From assembly GCA_029857975.1 (NCBI GenBank), contig JAOUFX010000255.1:1-5600 (forward strand): a stretch of DNA of 5,600 nucleotides, read 5' to 3'. The translations under genes and the position numbers were made by a program. Position 1 is the stretch's first letter, and the number at the start of each line of letters is the position of its first letter. Shown here one piece after another: positions 1 to 4,592 of the stretch. This stretch comes from Deltaproteobacteria bacterium (GTDB taxonomy: Bacteria; Desulfobacterota; SM23-61). The notes beneath the pieces are model-generated. The model ran no database searches, was not told the DNA's origin, and worked only from the letters and a program-made list of their open reading frames with translations.

Positions 1-237
1 AACCTTAGCGGGCTGGACCTTGCCTTCCCCGATCTGTCGGGTCCCAAGCGCCAGGATCTTCAGGAGAGCCATTGTTTCCTGGGTTTGCTCGTAGCTTTCG
101 ATGTCCTGTATGACCACCTTGGCTTCGCCGTTCTGGGTGATGACCAGCGGCTCCCGGTGTTCGTTCAGCTTCCTTACAATTTCGGCGGCATGGGCCTTCA
201 GGTAACTGATGGGCTTGATCTGGCTGGACAGTTTCAT
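1..237 (-). CDS. Phd/YefM-family antitoxin (3' end outside window)
   Basis: The minus-strand frame from the ATG at 237 stays open for 79 codons to the window edge. The protein begins MKLSSQIKPISYLKAHAAEI and continues with a REPLVITQNGEAKVVIQD segment (residues 28-45). This is the standard Phd/YefM layout: an N-terminal strand-helix DNA-binding part with the 'EPLVIT.NG.A.vVi.d' core, then a helical segment (about 46-65) that normally wraps the toxin. Family members are about 75-95 residues, so only a short tail is missing. A strong Shine-Dalgarno (GGAGGT, 244-249) lies 6 nt upstream of the ATG. In this family the antitoxin neutralises a RelE/ParE/Doc-type toxin and represses its own operon. 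The partner toxin would normally lie just downstream, beyond position 1, and cannot be seen. The family call is secure; the toxin type is unknown. Confidence 0.88.
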   Translation of the reverse strand, partial: MKLSSQIKPISYLKAHAAEIVRKLNEHREPLVITQNGEAKVVIQDIESYEQTQETMALLKILALGTRQIGEGKVQPAKV

Positions 238-262
238 GGGGGTACCTCCATTTCTTGAGCAT

Positions 263-276
263 GACTAAATATAGTC
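263..276. promoter_or_regulatory. Palindromic operator candidate over the -10 box
   Basis: GACTA-N4-TAGTC is a perfect 5-bp inverted repeat centred on the -10 element of the Phd/YefM promoter, with looser symmetry extending outward (ATG at 261-263, CAT at 277-279). Phd/YefM antitoxins are known to bind short palindromes overlapping their own promoter. The position fits autorepression, but binding is inferred. Confidence 0.5.
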
Positions 277-297
277 CATAAACAGGTCAACTGTCAA
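268..297 (-). promoter_or_regulatory. Sigma-70-like promoter of the Phd/YefM gene
   Basis: Read on the minus strand, a perfect TTGACA (297-292) is followed after 18 bp by TATATT (273-268), a good -10 match. Initiation would fall roughly 20 nt before the Shine-Dalgarno of the Phd/YefM gene. The -35 box overlaps the stop codon of the truncated HigA-type ORF upstream, so the promoter abuts that gene's end. Confidence 0.6.
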
Positions 298-515
298 GAT
301 TGAAGGTGGTTTGCTCGCCGCTGTGTCCAAATACGGTCTATCTCCGGATCAGGCGGGTCGATCGGGTACTTTGTCTTCTCGTACATCTCGACCATAGTGA
401 CCAGCACCCCCAGCTCATCTCCCTCGGGCGTGCTCGGCTCGGCATCCATCAAATCGTTAATCCGGGCTAAGGCCTTATCGTATTCTTTTTCCGTTTTGAT
501 GACCTTAGGAATCAT
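294..515 (-). pseudogene. higA: Truncated HigA-type antitoxin (N-terminal domain only)
   Basis: The 73-residue product starts MIPKVIKTEKEYDKALARIN and runs through a DAEPSTPEGDELGVLVTMVEMYEKTKYPID stretch to PPDP (about residue 57). This is the acidic N-terminal helical region of the COG5499/HigA antitoxin family. Family members are usually about 110-140 residues and continue past the PPDP turn into an Xre helix-turn-helix. Here that half is replaced by about 16 unrelated residues (EIDRIWTQRRANHLQS) and a stop. Without the HTH the product could not act as an autorepressor, though a toxin-contacting role is conceivable. The ATG at 515 overlaps a TGA at 514-512 (ATGA) in the preceding frame, a usual operon arrangement, but no HigB toxin is recognisable upstream. 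Most likely a remnant left by recombination that brought the Phd/YefM promoter next to it. Confidence 0.7.
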
Positions 516-613
516 TCCACTTCCTCAGCATTTTCGCGCCATATTTTCCGCAACGCCAGGTCCCCCGCCTGCCGGCTTCCCAGGCCAAGGGACAGAGCGT
601 GCGCAGTTCCTGC
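505..613 (-). other. Possible frame-broken coding remnant upstream of the HigA fragment
   Basis: Two minus-strand frames each give part of a protein-like sequence. One reads HPPVIFDEQELRTLCPLAWE (about 633-574). The other, in the frame of the small upstream gene, ends GDLALRKIWRENAEEVE (about 562-512) with a stop that overlaps the HigA start as ATGA. No single frame carries both, which is what a frameshifted gene tail would look like. I do not recognise a family. It could be chance. Confidence 0.22.
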
Positions 614-805
614 TCATCGAAGATGACGGGTGGGTGCTGGTTCAATACTGACGCTCGAAAGCCGTGGGTTTTCATCGAGTCCAAGGCCATCCACGATTGA
701 TTCACCGATCGTCCCGAACTCAAAAAGAGATTCAATCTGATGCGCAACTCGTTCTTTACCGAGTGGCGTTTCGATCACCACCTTGAGTGTCAATTCATAC
801 TGCAT
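614..805 (-). CDS. Small hypothetical protein (63 aa)
   Basis: The product begins MQYELTLKVVIETPLGKERV and includes an ESLFEFGTIGESIVDGLGLD helix-like segment and an ENPRLSSVSIE strand, a predicted beta-alpha-beta arrangement. The ATG at 805 is chosen over the upstream codon at 823 because GGGAG (817-813) sits 7 nt before it. The last residues (EPAPTRHLR) look unlike the rest, and the same frame continues past the TGA at 616-614 to an ATGA overlap with the HigA-type gene. The gene may therefore have been longer and been cut by a nonsense or frameshift mutation. I do not recognise the family and propose no function. Its position as first gene of a minus-strand cluster of toxin-antitoxin fragments is the only context. 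Confidence 0.5.
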   Translation of the reverse strand: MQYELTLKVVIETPLGKERVAHQIESLFEFGTIGESIVDGLGLDENPRLSSVSIEPAPTRHLR

Positions 806-828
806 GTTAGTTCTCCCAGACAAGCGCT

Positions 829-946
829 GCGCGGGAGGGGATTTCGCCCTTTGAAGTATGTTCTCCTCTCAATTTGAGATATAACGTTCGTGCAGAAATT
901 GCCTCCAGAATTCATTTCACGTTCTGCACGAACGTCCCGGGTCCCC
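829..946. repeat. Palindromic dispersed repeat, copy 1 (with 43-bp extra segment)
   Basis: This copy begins GCGCGGGAGGGG (829-840) and ends with a hairpin whose 14-bp arms are perfect: ACGTTCGTGCAGAA (884-897) and TTCTGCACGAACGT (922-935), with a 24-nt loop, then CCCGGGTCCCC (936-946). The same string recurs in the same orientation at 3071-3145. Relative to that copy, this one carries 43 additional bp (841-883) between the G-rich start and the left arm. It begins 8 bp past the stop of the PIN gene, so a transcript of that operon would run into the hairpin. The element could stabilise or end that mRNA. It resembles a REP/MITE-type non-coding element in architecture; no transposase is present in the window. 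Confidence 0.8.
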
Positions 947-953
947 AAGAAAA

Positions 954-1520
954 TCACCTTGGCGGGGCTTCATTGAACAGTCTTTTATATTGTTGTGCGA
1001 ACAATCTTGGTTTATCGTTAAGATACTCCCAGTATGAAGCAATTTCCCTAACCTTCGAAATGTCGATGTGCTTGCAATCAAGCATTAGCTTCAGAAGTTC
1101 GAGGGTCGTTAATGTTCTTATCGAAAAAACTTTCGCTACCACCAGCATGTCGCCATCATCGGTTACGATCGGAATATTAAGGACATTGGCACAGGTAAGC
1201 CCCCTTACATCCATTCTTGAAACACCGGGGGAAGCAGACCTCACAAAGCCTAAAACAAATTGATAGGTATGCTCAATGTTTTTTGCCTGCTTCTTAGAAA
1301 TAATCAACTGGCCAGCTCTATTTTCCTTGTATTCTGGATCATTTACCCAATGGAATGAATTCCTTAACCGCGGACTTCGATCGTATTCTTCCTGGAGTTC
1401 TTTAATAACATATAAACAATATCGGGCTTTCCCAAATTCACATTTAAGGAGGGGGTGTATGCTTTGTGCAAGACGAAAATACGCGTTTGAATCAACAAGG
1501 ATTTCCGACTGAGGTGGCAT
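954..1520 (-). CDS. PIN-domain ribonuclease-like protein (putative toxin)
   Basis: The 188-residue product begins MPPQSEILVDSNAYFRLA, the hydrophobic strand ending in the first catalytic Asp (D10) typical of PIN domains. Further acidic positions fit the PIN nuclease site: E41 or E44 (VIKELQEEYD), D104 (SRMDVRGLTCANVL) and the cluster D121, D122 and D124 (IPIVTDDGDMLV). PIN toxins use such residues to bind Mg/Mn and cut RNA, so the likely role is an RNase, with target unknown. At 188 residues it is longer than VapC (about 130); the extra lies in residues 45-90 and in a C-terminal tail after about 150. The ATG at 1520 shares one base with the upstream stop (TAATG), so translation is probably coupled. 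A TTG at 1526 is possible but less likely. The upstream partner is an HTH-metallopeptidase protein, a pairing consistent with a toxin-antitoxin module. The toxin role is inferred. Confidence 0.75.
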   Translation of the reverse strand: MPPQSEILVDSNAYFRLAQSIHPLLKCEFGKARYCLYVIKELQEEYDRSPRLRNSFHWVNDPEYKENRAGQLIISKKQAKNIEHTYQFVLGFVRSASPGVSRMDVRGLTCANVLNIPIVTDDGDMLVVAKVFSIRTLTTLELLKLMLDCKHIDISKVREIASYWEYLNDKPRLFAQQYKRLFNEAPPR

Positions 1521-2653
1521 TAGCAAAGTTCCTCATAGAGGCCTTGCGCATCTAGAAAAGGAATGCTGAGGATACTTTGCAAAAAAGTAGGTGACTTTTT
1601 CTCTTGAATGAGGTATTTCCGTAACACGTCAAAAAAGGGAGTATCAAAAAGTTTGCTTATGGAAACATATTGAGAGGGTGATGGAACTTCGTCCTTGAAA
1701 AGGGACTCACTGATGGTTTTAAAAGCTTTATGAAAATTAGTATTCGCCTTATAAATCTCCCTTTCACTCTCGAGATCGAAAGTTGGTTTATCGTAATTTT
1801 CTGCATATTTGTTGATTTCTCTATAAACTGTATAAGGGGAAACCACAAGATCTACTGCTACATTTTTGATTTGATTTATTACTTTTCCCATATTTCGGGC
1901 TCGGCGTAGTTGAGTATATTCATGGATAGCTAATTCTTCGGGGAATAGGAGCGCCCCCGCAAATGCATCTGCAAAATCTTCCCCTTCCTCTTTCCCCGTC
2001 AAGTCGGGAGAATATACATGGCCAAGCTCATGTGCCATCCAAAATTTAAAATCGTGCTGTCTGCAATCAAGGTTTAGGTAAATCCATGAGGTCATTGAAT
2101 CTGGCAGATAAATATGCAGGGCGTTTTCATGAGCATCTTTACTTCCCCATAAAACCGGGATTAATACCGCCTTCAATTCGCCAAAGAAGTTAATTAAGTT
2201 TTGGAAGGTAATCGTTTCTCCTTTGCGCCCTGTTATGCGGTCTCTTATTCTTTTGGCAGCCCTTTGTACATAAGAATACTCCATCATTGGCGCCCTGAGG
2301 GTAGGTAATGCAGTCAATTCATCAAAGGGAAGGTAAGGGACCAAATTAGCCAGCATACGTCCCATATCCTTCGCTCTATCGATATAATCGTCGGTAATCT
2401 TATGCCCGCCCTTTTTCCGAAAGGCAACCACCGGGTCATCGGGTGACGGAATTCCTGTAACGATTTCAGTGAAAGCAAGTTTCAGCAATTGAGCCAGTTT
2501 AAGCAGCTTTCCAGGACGAGGAAATTTCTCGCCCTTGAACCACTGAGAGACGGCTTCTCTCGAAACGTTCAGTTCTTTCGCCAACTTTACCTGGGAAAGC
2601 CCTAGCTCCAAAGACTTACGTTTTACGTTCTCGATATTCAATGAATTTTCCAT
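1520..2653 (-). CDS. Xre-HTH/ImmA-IrrE-type metallopeptidase (putative antitoxin-regulator)
   Basis: The 377-residue protein has three parts. Residues 10-66 form an Xre helix-turn-helix (LGLSQVKLAKELNVSREAVS, then QWFKGEKFPRPGKL). Residues about 120-285 form a COG2856/ImmA-IrrE zinc-peptidase domain with HELGH at 208-212 and the third-ligand region EDFADAFAGALLFP (E225), so the metal site looks intact. Residues about 290-377 are a C-terminal extension without a recognised family. Such proteins are repressors that can be inactivated by, or carry out, proteolysis, and they occur as the antitoxin-like half of toxin-antitoxin modules. The PIN gene follows with a TAATG overlap, so this protein probably represses the operon and restrains the PIN protein (inference). 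I prefer the ATG at 2653 to the TTG at 2659. No clear Shine-Dalgarno precedes it, and the promoter position suggests a leaderless mRNA. Confidence 0.85.
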   Translation of the reverse strand: MENSLNIENVKRKSLELGLSQVKLAKELNVSREAVSQWFKGEKFPRPGKLLKLAQLLKLAFTEIVTGIPSPDDPVVAFRKKGGHKITDDYIDRAKDMGRMLANLVPYLPFDELTALPTLRAPMMEYSYVQRAAKRIRDRITGRKGETITFQNLINFFGELKAVLIPVLWGSKDAHENALHIYLPDSMTSWIYLNLDCRQHDFKFWMAHELGHVYSPDLTGKEEGEDFADAFAGALLFPEELAIHEYTQLRRARNMGKVINQIKNVAVDLVVSPYTVYREINKYAENYDKPTFDLESEREIYKANTNFHKAFKTISESLFKDEVPSPSQYVSISKLFDTPFFDVLRKYLIQEKKSPTFLQSILSIPFLDAQGLYEELC

Positions 2654-2659
2654 AAACAA

Positions 2660-2688
2660 ACTTTAACGGATATGTCAACTTTTGTCAA
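2660..2688 (-). promoter_or_regulatory. Promoter of the HTH-peptidase/PIN operon, probably leaderless
   Basis: On the minus strand TTGACA (2688-2683) is followed after 17 bp by TAAAGT (2665-2660), a 4/6 match to the -10 consensus. Only 6 nt separate the -10 box from the ATG at 2653, so transcription would begin at or next to the A of the start codon. This agrees with the absence of a Shine-Dalgarno. The -35 box is part of a tandem GTTGAC repeat that could be the repressor's operator. Confidence 0.5.
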
Positions 2689-2802
2689 CTTGTTTCTTTC
2701 CCAGTAAATTTCTTTATCCACGGTGGGATATCCCGTAAGGGGTCCATTTCCTTTTTGGGTCAATCCAAAGTCCTGGGAGATCGTGGTCAACGTTTGGTCA
2801 AC
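2674..2802. repeat. Two pairs of GTTGAC iterated sites (operator candidates)
   Basis: GTCAAC on the plus strand (GTTGAC on the coding strand) occurs at 2674-2679 and 2684-2689, 10 bp apart, and again at 2786-2791 and 2797-2802, 11 bp apart. The pairs are about 112 bp apart, and a one-mismatch copy (GTCAAT) sits at 2759-2764. Sites one helical turn apart would place bound proteins on the same DNA face. The proximal pair covers the -35 of the operon promoter, so binding by the Xre-HTH protein would block it. The distal pair could allow looping. A near-perfect palindrome GGGATATCCC lies between them (2725-2734). Confidence 0.5.
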
Positions 2803-3070
2803 ACCTCTCAAAAATTACCCCCTTTTTTCTGAACAATTCACCCTAATTACTATTGTTCCAAATGTCAGGGTAAGCTCTTAATTTGCTTCCTTTTTTTCCT
2901 TTACCTAGTGACCCTTCCAGGAGGCTTATGCTTGTTCAAATCCCTTTTTGTGCCCTATTCTATTCAGTCTTGCCTCCTCTGCCTCGTAGTCACCAAGGTG
3001 CGCACGCATAAGGCTTTTCCAGAGCGGTCCATGGTTCGGCACGGAGAAGCAGTGGAAAATAGGTGTCAGT
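2803..3070. other. Intergenic stretch with a possible gene-tail fragment
   Basis: No complete gene is supported between the distal GTTGAC pair and repeat copy 2. The left part is A/T- and pyrimidine-rich (CCCCCTTTTTT and CTTCCTTTTTTTCC tracts). From about 3035 down to 2926 the minus strand has one frame that reads like the end of a real protein (SLMRAHLGDYEAEEARLNRI, then GHKKGFEQA and a stop). Upstream that frame runs into repeat copy 2 and loses coding character, so this may be the 3' end of a gene interrupted by the repeat. I do not recognise the fragment. Confidence 0.3.
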
Positions 3071-3145
3071 GCGCGGGAGGGGACGTTTGCGCAGAAATTA
3101 CTTCCAGAATTCATTTCACGTTCTGCACGAACGTCCCGGGTCCCC
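3071..3145. repeat. Palindromic dispersed repeat, copy 2
   Basis: This shorter copy has the same components and orientation as the one at 829-946: GCGCGGGAGGGG (3071-3082), left arm ACGTTTGCGCAGAA (3083-3096), a 24-nt loop, right arm TTCTGCACGAACGT (3121-3134) and CCCGGGTCCCC (3135-3145). The left arm has two changes from perfect pairing. The loop differs from copy 1 by few bases and the right arm and tail are identical, so the copies share a recent origin. The stop codon of the ORF ending at 3147 lies one base outside the repeat boundary. The two copies bracket the HTH-peptidase/PIN module as direct repeats about 2.2 kb apart. Confidence 0.8.
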
Positions 3146-3146
3146 T

Positions 3147-3494
3147 CTACAAGGTCCTGGATAAGTGCCATTTATCGTCATATGGTTTCTCCCCGTGACT
3201 GTGCCGCTCGACCCATAAATGGAGCTCGAGATTATTCAATGCTTCGCGAATTGATCTGATTCCCTGATTTGTAGATAGAACAAGCCACCCCTCACCTAGA
3301 GATTCGAATCTCGGCGGTTCGAGCCAAATCCAACCGTCCCTCCAATAAACGGACTTTACCATTAAGTTCCCCGAGGAATCGACCCATGCAAAGGGTTCAT
3401 CATTTGATGGGTACCAGCCGAGCCTTCGGGCAAATGCGCAATTGATAGCAGCCCACCTGTAGGCAGGTCCGATAAGCTGGCGCTCCGAATTCAA
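3147..3494 (-). CDS. Hypothetical protein or C-terminal gene remnant
   Basis: An open frame of up to 115 codons reads like genuine protein, with a Trp/Gly-rich core (WVDSSGNLMVKSVYWRDGWI, residues 37-56) and a helical end. I do not recognise the family. The start is poor. The only codon available at the beginning is TTG at 3494, which overlaps the TGA of the upstream ORF (TTGA), and an in-frame stop lies at about 3506-3504. The stop codon falls one base from repeat copy 2. It may therefore be the C-terminal part of a larger gene whose N-terminal domain is the ORF upstream, or an ORF cut at its 3' end by the repeat. Translational coupling of two intact genes is the alternative. Confidence 0.45.
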   Translation of the reverse strand: MNSERQLIGPAYRWAAINCAFARRLGWYPSNDEPFAWVDSSGNLMVKSVYWRDGWIWLEPPRFESLGEGWLVLSTNQGIRSIREALNNLELHLWVERHSHGEKPYDDKWHLSRTL

Positions 3495-3919
3495 TACGGG
3501 GGCCTATTTGACTGGAGACGGACAGAAACAGTTTTGCCAGGCCATCGATCTTTGAGACGCTGGTATCCATCGGCCAATTCTTTAAGCAAGCCATTCGCAC
3601 CGATGAGCTCTCCCCAGTTGAGTGGTGTGGCTTCACGGCTCCATTTGATCGAATTCCCGTCGACCTTCTTTTCCCACACAAGGACGAAATCGTCTACGCG
3701 CCCGGCATCGAGGTCTGCGAGGCGTACACCTTCAAAAACGGTACCCCCTGCCCGAAGGTTTTCTCTCAGAAGGTTGAGGATACGCTCTGTGGCGATTTTG
3801 TCCTGATAACCATAACCCCAGCGGGCACGCCGTTCTCCCATCGCCGGAGGTTCCTGTATCTTGGGTTTAGGTGGAACTTGACTCATGTCATGACTCGCCT
3901 GCGATGAAGCCAACGCCAA
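3491..3919 (-). CDS. PD-(D/E)xK-nuclease-like N-terminal domain protein, probably truncated
   Basis: Residues 34-142 start with WGYGYQDKIATERILNLLRE and contain DLDAGRVDDFVLVWE (69-83), NSIKWS (89-94), a LNWGELIG segment, an ADGYQRLKDRWPG helix and the ending VRLQSNRPPY. The order G-Y-x-Y-Q, acidic pair (D76, D77), then K92 preceded by a strand resembles the DUF4297/Cap4-like restriction-type nuclease domain found at the N-terminus of large defence NTPases. In such proteins the 'tNRPP' strand is followed by hundreds more residues, but here a stop follows at once. The usual Q-x-K is S-I-K, so activity is doubtful. The start may be TTG at 3919, with AGAAGG about 7 nt upstream, or ATG at 3886 with a weak ribosome site. 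The domain call is by pattern memory only and moderately uncertain. Confidence 0.5.
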   Translation of the reverse strand: MALASSQASHDMSQVPPKPKIQEPPAMGERRARWGYGYQDKIATERILNLLRENLRAGGTVFEGVRLADLDAGRVDDFVLVWEKKVDGNSIKWSREATPLNWGELIGANGLLKELADGYQRLKDRWPGKTVSVRLQSNRPPY

Positions 3920-3938
3920 CCCTTCTAAAGGTCAGGGG

Positions 3939-4166
3939 TTATATTAAGGAGATGTAGTTCCCCTCACATATTGATTCGCTGCGATCCCGGACACCGGCAT
4001 TGTTAAACAAACAATTTGCGAACCTTTTTTCCCCAACCTGCTTGCTGAAGACCTTATAGTCCCCCTTTTCTTTTCTGATACGTCCGGCAGGTATCGCGGG
4101 ATTGATCCGTAGATTCGCCGCGAAAGCGAGCACTTTGCGGGTTATTGGAAGCCCATCCATCTTTGC
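3939..4166 (-). pseudogene. C-terminal fragment of a second ImmA/IrrE-type protein
   Basis: In the frame running from about 4151 to 4005 the minus strand encodes [20 protein letters not shown] followed by PAGRIRKEKGDYKVFSKQVG. This matches the usual C-terminal pattern of HTH-ImmA/IrrE proteins: a helix with FA, an 'I.PaI..GRir' motif, then 'Y..f..lVG...vr..f'. The metallopeptidase and HTH parts are absent. The sequence before residue 'LPI' comes from an hsdR fragment in another frame, so the piece has no proper start and is a pseudogene. The tail after CLF (about 4005 to 3939) looks like non-conserved read-through. It is not a copy of the intact ImmA-type protein nearby, whose C-terminus differs. 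Confidence 0.55.
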
Positions 4167-4291
4167 TGCATCTTGCCTTTGGTGAACGAGACCTCCTCGC
4201 GAATTTGCGACAAAACATCCCAACCCGCCTGCTTGACGGCGGGAGTGATGAACTTGGTGCAGATGTCGCGTTCGGAGAGGGATTTCTTCAT
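4142..4291 (-). pseudogene. hsdR: N-terminal fragment of type I restriction endonuclease subunit R
   Basis: From the ATG at 4291 the frame gives 49 residues beginning [20 protein letters not shown] and continuing [20 protein letters not shown] (21-40). This is the characteristic start of HsdR, the ATP-dependent translocase/endonuclease subunit of type I restriction systems: 'SERDIc.kfItPAl..AGWd...QIREEv.fT.Gr'. Full HsdR proteins are about 800-1000 residues. After residue 40 the similarity ends and a stop follows nine codons later, where sequence from an ImmA/IrrE-type tail begins. The PD-(D/E)xK nuclease and helicase motors are missing, so it is non-functional for restriction. No hsdM or hsdS sequence is visible upstream. 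Confidence 0.75.
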
Positions 4292-4540
4292 ATGATATGT
4301 TTGCCTGGCACTATTTGCGAAATGAAGTCAAAACCTAATTCTTGCCCAAATGTAATCCAAAAAAAAATTCTTGCAAAAGTTCCAAGCACTGCCGAGGCCG
4401 AAGAGAAGAGATCCGCTGGATGACTGGGCCTTCTTGATCTCGAAGTCAATAGGAGGTTGAAAGGTTGGCTCATATTAAATAAAAAGCCTGAATAAATCAA
4501 GGTAAAAGGAGATGAGGAAAGTAACCCTTGAATAATTCAA
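4292..4540. other. Non-coding or unassignable spacer between divergent blocks
   Basis: This spacer separates minus-strand debris (down to 4291) from plus-strand metabolic genes (from 4593). Both strands have open frames of up to about 70 codons, but none has a ribosome site, a recognisable family or consistent coding character. It contains a run of nine A (about 4360-4368), which could cause frameshifting or assembly trouble. I see no terminator hairpin and no tRNA. Confidence 0.4.
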
Positions 4541-4568
4541 TTGACATAGGAGAAGTCGGCATGATAAG
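4541..4568 (+). promoter_or_regulatory. Candidate promoter for the enolase-superfamily remnant
   Basis: A perfect TTGACA (4541-4546) is followed after 16 bp by GATAAG (4563-4568), a 4/6 -10 match. The start codon is at 4593, with AAGGAG (4580-4585) 7 nt before it, leaving room for a short leader. The weak -10 keeps confidence low. Confidence 0.35.
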
Positions 4569-4592
4569 CAAGGGGCGATAAGGAGTAAATCC

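Noticed and set aside
614..616. In-frame TGA as a possible selenocysteine codon in the small hypothetical gene
   Set aside because: There is no redox motif around it and no obvious SECIS-type hairpin just downstream. A nonsense or frameshift mutation is simpler.
874..1263. Plus-strand open frame of 129 codons opposite the PIN gene
   Set aside because: It starts inside the palindromic repeat and mirrors the PIN gene. The PIN residues on the minus strand explain the open frame.
2674..2802. GTCAAC iterons as a replication origin or CRISPR-like array
   Set aside because: Units are only 6 bp, there are just four, and no replication initiator, DnaA boxes or cas genes are visible. An operator is a better fit.
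2928..2950. tRNA-like T-arm string (GTTCAAATCC) as a tRNA gene or attachment site
   Set aside because: No acceptor, D or anticodon arm can be built around it on either strand, and no integrase gene is nearby.
2908..3198. Plus-strand open frame crossing repeat copy 2
   Set aside because: It crosses the repeat, and the same repeat peptide (AEIASRIHFTFCTNVPG) is read from both repeat copies, so it reflects repeat sequence and not a gene.
4145..4423. Plus-strand open frame of 92 codons opposite the hsdR fragment
   Set aside because: The hsdR N-terminal signature lies on the opposite strand, and the plus-strand product has no coding character or ribosome site.
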